Below, one piece after another: positions 60,879 through 64,000 of a DNA stretch of 64,000 bases. Numbering within the stretch: the stretch's first letter is position 1; each line of letters opens with the position of its first letter. Both the position numbers and the translations under genes were made by a program. The stretch is from Chloroflexota bacterium (GTDB lineage Bacteria > Vulcanimicrobiota > JAMCWD01). The notes under the pieces were generated by a model that saw nothing but the letters and a program-made list of their open reading frames with translations, ran no database searches and had not been told where the DNA came from. The stretch spans positions 1 to 64,000 of the forward strand of contig JAMCWD010000036.1 of assembly GCA_023475345.1 (NCBI GenBank). The letters are read 5' to 3'.

Positions 60879-60993
60879 TTCTTACCTCCTGATTGATATC
60901 AATCATTACAGAGATCCCACTAAACGTACAACCGAAGATGGTTATATTTCACCGAATACAACAATCCTGTGCTGACGGGGATTGTTTTCTGCA

Positions 60994-61491
60994 TCACCCG
61001 GTAAACTCCTCCCCTTCGATTTCGAAGCCGGTGCCCTCAACCATCAATTTTAAAGACTCCTTCATCCGCTCCGAATGGGTGGCTTCCCAGTATATCTTCC
61101 CGCACGCCGGGCACTTCGAGAAATTTTTCTGTGTCGAATAAACATAAGGCGGTGCCTGCCCTTCCACATCTTCCCTGCTTACTGGCGCCGTCTCCACGTT
61201 GCATAAAATACAACGGCGAAAAGGCTTAAGTGGAAATTTTTCAGGAAGAGACATCAGCACCTGCCGTACCTGGTAAAACCAGTGATCGTCTTTTATAAAA
61301 ATGCTTCCGACATCCGGCGGGATCTTGATTCCCGTATCCCTCGTCAGGAGAATGCGGTTCTCGCAAAGCGCTTTTTCGATTAAAAGATCATCGTCGATAT
61401 CATTGAAATATTCGGCATCAAAGCCCATTATCCGGAGCCACCTTGCCAGCCTCCCCAGCATACAATCGACGATAAATGAAGGTTTTTCCAT
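60994..61491 (-). CDS. Mut7-C RNase-domain protein
   Basis: This 165-residue protein has a Mut7-C domain: PIN-like FIVDCMLGRLARWLRIMGFD at residues 6-25, then ILLTRDTGIK near 47, whose conserved Asp residues would bind metal. A C-terminal zinc ribbon follows, CILCN near 95 and KCPACGKIYW near 126. The family is predicted to cut RNA, on comparison with PIN nucleases and the C-terminal domain of animal Mut-7; little is tested in bacteria. It starts 20 bases after the reductase gene stop. Length and domain order are typical. Confidence 0.8.
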   Translation of the reverse strand: MEKPSFIVDCMLGRLARWLRIMGFDAEYFNDIDDDLLIEKALCENRILLTRDTGIKIPPDVGSIFIKDDHWFYQVRQVLMSLPEKFPLKPFRRCILCNVETAPVSREDVEGQAPPYVYSTQKNFSKCPACGKIYWEATHSERMKESLKLMVEGTGFEIEGEEFTG

Positions 61492-61511
61492 CGGTAAAGC
61501 CCTGCCGGATA

Positions 61512-62675
61512 TTATTTGCGCGGGATCGAATCGGAAGGGAGCCTGTGATCTTTCACCAGCCTGTTCCTTATCCTGGAAACCACCTCGGTGTATTTGCTTT
61601 CTCCCATCATGACCCCCCTGTAGAAATCCGAAAGCGACGCATGGTCTTTCAATAATTTATAGGCGGCCGAAGGGAACGAGCCGATCAATGCGGCGATCCA
61701 TCCCGCCGAGCGGAACTGAGGGAACATTTCGGCGGCAACGGCCCTGCTGTAATTGTCCCTGACAGGGCCGGGCAGATTTTCCGATGAAACGGAACCGGCG
61801 GCCAGCTCGCCGCTTCTCAGCGCATAAATTATGCCCTCCCCGAGGAACGGATCGACAAGGCCCGCCGCATCGCCCAGGAAAAGGACTCTCCCCTTTCCGA
61901 GCTTTCCCCCGAGGCGTTTTCTGACCGGGAGGGGATGGCCGTAATATTTTCCCGGCTTCATCCCTTTCAACGCCGGGTGTACCCGGAACATGTCGTCCAT
62001 CGTTTCCTTGAGATTTATCCTGACGCCTTTTTTGAAAATTCCCAGTCCGACGGTAACGTAATCTTTCTTGGGGAAGATCCAGCCGTAAACGCCGTTCTTC
62101 GGGCCAAGGTTTATCCAGACGGCGTCGCCTTCCTGTGATTTTCCGGGGAATTCGCCTTCCGCCATGCATGTTATCGTCGGGTAAGATGTTATTGACCCGT
62201 GGCTGAATTCTCTTGCGGTGATGCCCGTCGCGCCGTCTGAGCCGAGGAGGAAGGCTGCCCTGTAAGTTTCCTCCGGGGTGTTGACTATCACGTAATCCCG
62301 GTGCTGCTGGATGCCGGTAACTTCCTGCCCGAAATAAATTTTTGCCCCGGCCTGCGCCGCATGGTCTGCAAGCATCTTGTCCAGCATCGGGCGCCTGAGC
62401 ATGAAGGCTATCGGCTCGCCGGATTCGATGGGGAAGCGATCCCGGCAGTTAAAAGTAAAAACAAGCTTTTTAATGACAACTTCTATCAGCGGTTTGAGTT
62501 TGTCGGCTGGCAATACCTGGAGGAGCTTGGGCGAAAGCCCGCCGCCGCATGGCTTGTACCTTGGGAAAGCATGCTTTTCCAGGCCGACGGCAGGGACTCC
62601 GTTTTTTGCGAGGTTGTACAGCGCCCATGAACCCGCCGGGCCACAACCGGCAACGACTACCCGGGTCTCAATCAA
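61512..62675 (-). CDS. Geranylgeranyl reductase-family flavoprotein
   Basis: The 387-residue enzyme has the FAD-binding VVVAGCGPAGSWALYNLAKN at residues 6-25, the family's FPRYKPCGGGLSPK near 37 with the conserved cysteine, LLGSDGATG near 145 and LFLGDAAGLVDPFLGEGI near 263. The family reduces polyprenyl double bonds, or acts as a flavin hydroxylase or dehydrogenase on other substrates. Archaeal and photosynthetic relatives saturate geranylgeranyl chains. The TTG start overlaps the preceding reductase stop by eight bases; GAGG is very close, so the exact codon is a little uncertain. It pairs with a second family member. Confidence 0.8.
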   Translation of the reverse strand: MIETRVVVAGCGPAGSWALYNLAKNGVPAVGLEKHAFPRYKPCGGGLSPKLLQVLPADKLKPLIEVVIKKLVFTFNCRDRFPIESGEPIAFMLRRPMLDKMLADHAAQAGAKIYFGQEVTGIQQHRDYVIVNTPEETYRAAFLLGSDGATGITAREFSHGSITSYPTITCMAEGEFPGKSQEGDAVWINLGPKNGVYGWIFPKKDYVTVGLGIFKKGVRINLKETMDDMFRVHPALKGMKPGKYYGHPLPVRKRLGGKLGKGRVLFLGDAAGLVDPFLGEGIIYALRSGELAAGSVSSENLPGPVRDNYSRAVAAEMFPQFRSAGWIAALIGSFPSAAYKLLKDHASLSDFYRGVMMGESKYTEVVSRIRNRLVKDHRLPSDSIPRK

Positions 62676-63897
62676 TTTCCTCAGTATCCTTTCTAAGATG
62701 CTGGCCGAGACGCTTCATTATGTTTTTGTGGTTCAAGCTTTCCCTGGCCATATCCCATAAAAGGCTTTTCATCCCGGGGACGGAAAGAACCTTGATTATA
62801 AGCCGCTGATGTGAATCGTAATCGGCGGTATTGTTTACGATATTCTTTAATTCGGAGGAATTGAGAAGGCTTACCAGCCTCTCAAGCTGGTCATCGTTGA
62901 TGTCGCTGAAAATATCTCTGACCATCTTCCCCCAGAAAATTTCTTTTCCGAAATGTCTTTTCCACTTTTTTTCGTATCCTGCAAGGCGGGTCTTTGAAAA
63001 ACCCTGCGGGCCGCCGGAATCGATAATCGTTTCGGCAAGCAGTGTGGCGCATTTCAAGCCGTAATAAAGCCCTCCGCCGGTGGTGCTCTTCACCTGCCCT
63101 GCGGCGTCTCCCACCGACAGTATATGGCCTTTTACGGTGCTGGGAGCATGTCCGAGGGGCATCCTGCGGGCCTGTGGCTCGGTAAGGATATCGATTATGC
63201 GCGGTTTCAAACGGGGATGCTCGAGGAGGTTTTCAAAACACTGCCTGGATCTCCCGCGTGAGATAACGCCTATTTTCGCGGTATGCTCATCTAAGCCGAC
63301 GGCGTAAGCAAAAGAGCCGGGAGCGATATCTCGCCCTAAAAATATTTCGGCCCCGTTAAGGTCTTTGACCTCGGCTTCCACCTGGACGCTCCCCAGCGAA
63401 TCGGGCGACCTGCCCAGTCCTGCCTGGTACGGCAGCTTCGAAAGCGCGCCCGTCGCAAGGACCGCTACCTTTGAACAGAACTTGATTTTTCTCTTGTTAT
63501 CTTTTTGATTCGCCGTAACGGTAACGACTCCGGAGTCTTCGCTTATGTTTTTAGCGCATGTTTCGAGATGGAGCCTTGCGCCTGCCCCCTGTGCAAGCGT
63601 TGCAAGGTAAAGGTCCAGGGAAGGCCGGTCAAGCGCAAAAACTTCGATATGAGCAGGGAGCAAAAGCTCGATGCCGGACGGGGAATAAACCTTGAATTCC
63701 TTTATCCGGTTATGGATCAGAGACTCGGGAACGTCGAAATCCGTAAATAGATTTTTGCCGACAATGCCGGTACAATGATCGGGCTTGCCGATACGGTGAT
63801 GCTCTTCCAGTATATCGACGGAAAGACCGGCGCGGGCTAACAGGTACGCTGTATAACAGCCGATCGGTCCCCCCCCGACAACCAATATATCAGTCAC
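62668..63897 (-). CDS. Geranylgeranyl reductase-family flavoprotein
   Basis: The 409-residue enzyme has ILVVGGGPIGCYTAYLLARA at residues 4-23, KPDHCTGIVGKNLF near 40, VLATGALSKL near 146 and ILSVGDAAGQVKSTTGGGL near 260, all family marks. A longer, charged C-terminal part (KHIMKRLGQHLRKDTEEI) distinguishes it from its neighbour. The two probably act in one polyisoprenoid or quinone pathway; order and substrate are unknown. The start is GTG, five bases after CGGAGGAT. No gene is seen between it and the right edge. Confidence 0.8.
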   Translation of the reverse strand: MTDILVVGGGPIGCYTAYLLARAGLSVDILEEHHRIGKPDHCTGIVGKNLFTDFDVPESLIHNRIKEFKVYSPSGIELLLPAHIEVFALDRPSLDLYLATLAQGAGARLHLETCAKNISEDSGVVTVTANQKDNKRKIKFCSKVAVLATGALSKLPYQAGLGRSPDSLGSVQVEAEVKDLNGAEIFLGRDIAPGSFAYAVGLDEHTAKIGVISRGRSRQCFENLLEHPRLKPRIIDILTEPQARRMPLGHAPSTVKGHILSVGDAAGQVKSTTGGGLYYGLKCATLLAETIIDSGGPQGFSKTRLAGYEKKWKRHFGKEIFWGKMVRDIFSDINDDQLERLVSLLNSSELKNIVNNTADYDSHQRLIIKVLSVPGMKSLLWDMARESLNHKNIMKRLGQHLRKDTEEID

Positions 63898-64000
63898 GGA
63901 TCCTCCGAATAATAAACAAACACCTGTGAGAATGGTCTATAATATTTTTTCTCCCGACGGTTTTCTCCTGCAAGACTTGAATAAAATAAAAGGCAAAAAA
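63898..64000. other. Right edge, no gene seen
   Basis: The last 103 bases contain the upstream region of the minus-strand flavoprotein gene, with its ribosome binding site at the left end. An AT-rich stretch follows, and no complete frame. A minus-strand promoter may lie here but cannot be chosen. Confidence 0.4.

Overview
The window is about 64 kb of bacterial chromosome near 50% GC, densely coded on both strands. It has no rRNA, tRNA, CRISPR array, transposase, integrase or phage gene that I can see. The gene content suggests a free-living bacterium with an outer envelope and lipoproteins, probably anaerobic or microaerophilic: four radical SAM enzymes, a large FAD/Fe-S oxidoreductase with a bacterial ferredoxin, and the NadA/NadB route to NAD. 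I cannot name the phylum. Stand-alone PASTA proteins, pseudopilin-like fusions, many TPR/HEAT/WG repeat proteins and frequent TTG starts would fit a poorly sampled lineage, but that is inference.

Layout. 0.3-2.4 kb: a THEP1-like NTPase, a proline-rich lipoprotein and an exported TPR protein. 2.6-6.0 kb: nadA-nadB-nadC, the whole aspartate-to-nicotinate-mononucleotide branch. 6.1-8.0 kb: a zinc-ribbon protein, a SIMPL-domain protein and an AT-rich DUF3800 gene. 8.3-11.1 kb: ftsE-ftsX and an M23 murein hydrolase with a coiled coil, a septal peptidoglycan-splitting operon.

11.2-26.2 kb (minus strand) is a surface-glycan region. It holds a tightly overlapping run of GT4, wecC-like, bi-domain oxidoreductase, asnB-like and GT4 genes. 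Then come a HEAT-repeat protein, a 160-bp MITE-like repeat, a GT2 transferase and three radical SAM genes. 26.4-30.0 kb: a 1023-residue FAD/Fe-S/CCG oxidoreductase with a methionine-rich tail, a 2[4Fe-4S] ferredoxin and an ArsR-type regulator with a perfect inverted-repeat operator. 30.2-31.2 kb: two small membrane proteins. 31.3-36.5 kb (plus strand): carbamoyltransferase, GT2, SPASM radical SAM and a polytopic glycosyltransferase, apparently a second glycan operon. 36.5-40.0 kb: HAD phosphatase, WG-repeat protein, second MITE copy and APC permease.

40.7-42.7 kb: a membrane sensor that looks like a hybrid histidine kinase but lacks the phospho-acceptor histidine and the ATP-binding G boxes, behind a structured leader. 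42.7-46.1 kb: GT4 and heparinase II/III genes. 46.2-49.4 kb: two aldehyde dehydrogenases (pruA-like and ALDH7-like) separated by a long hairpin plus U-tract placed directly before the pruA ribosome binding site. 49.9-51.9 kb: a KAP NTPase fused to about 20 pentapeptide repeats. 52.2-57.3 kb: a DUF5666-like protein, a membrane-anchored pseudopilin-like/methyltransferase fusion, a TPR lipoprotein and a small membrane protein. 57.5-63.9 kb (minus strand): two geranylgeranyl-reductase-family flavoproteins, a Mut7-C protein, a B-box membrane protein, two PASTA proteins and a histone-deacetylase-family hydrolase.

The most unusual signal spans the whole window. The octamer AATACAAC/GTTGTATT occurs 21 times by my count on the two strands, against about two expected by chance. 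It appears in all three reading frames and between genes. Other leads are the pruA leader, the Met-rich oxidoreductase with its regulator, the degenerate sensor kinase, and several interspersed repeat families in the intergenic spaces.
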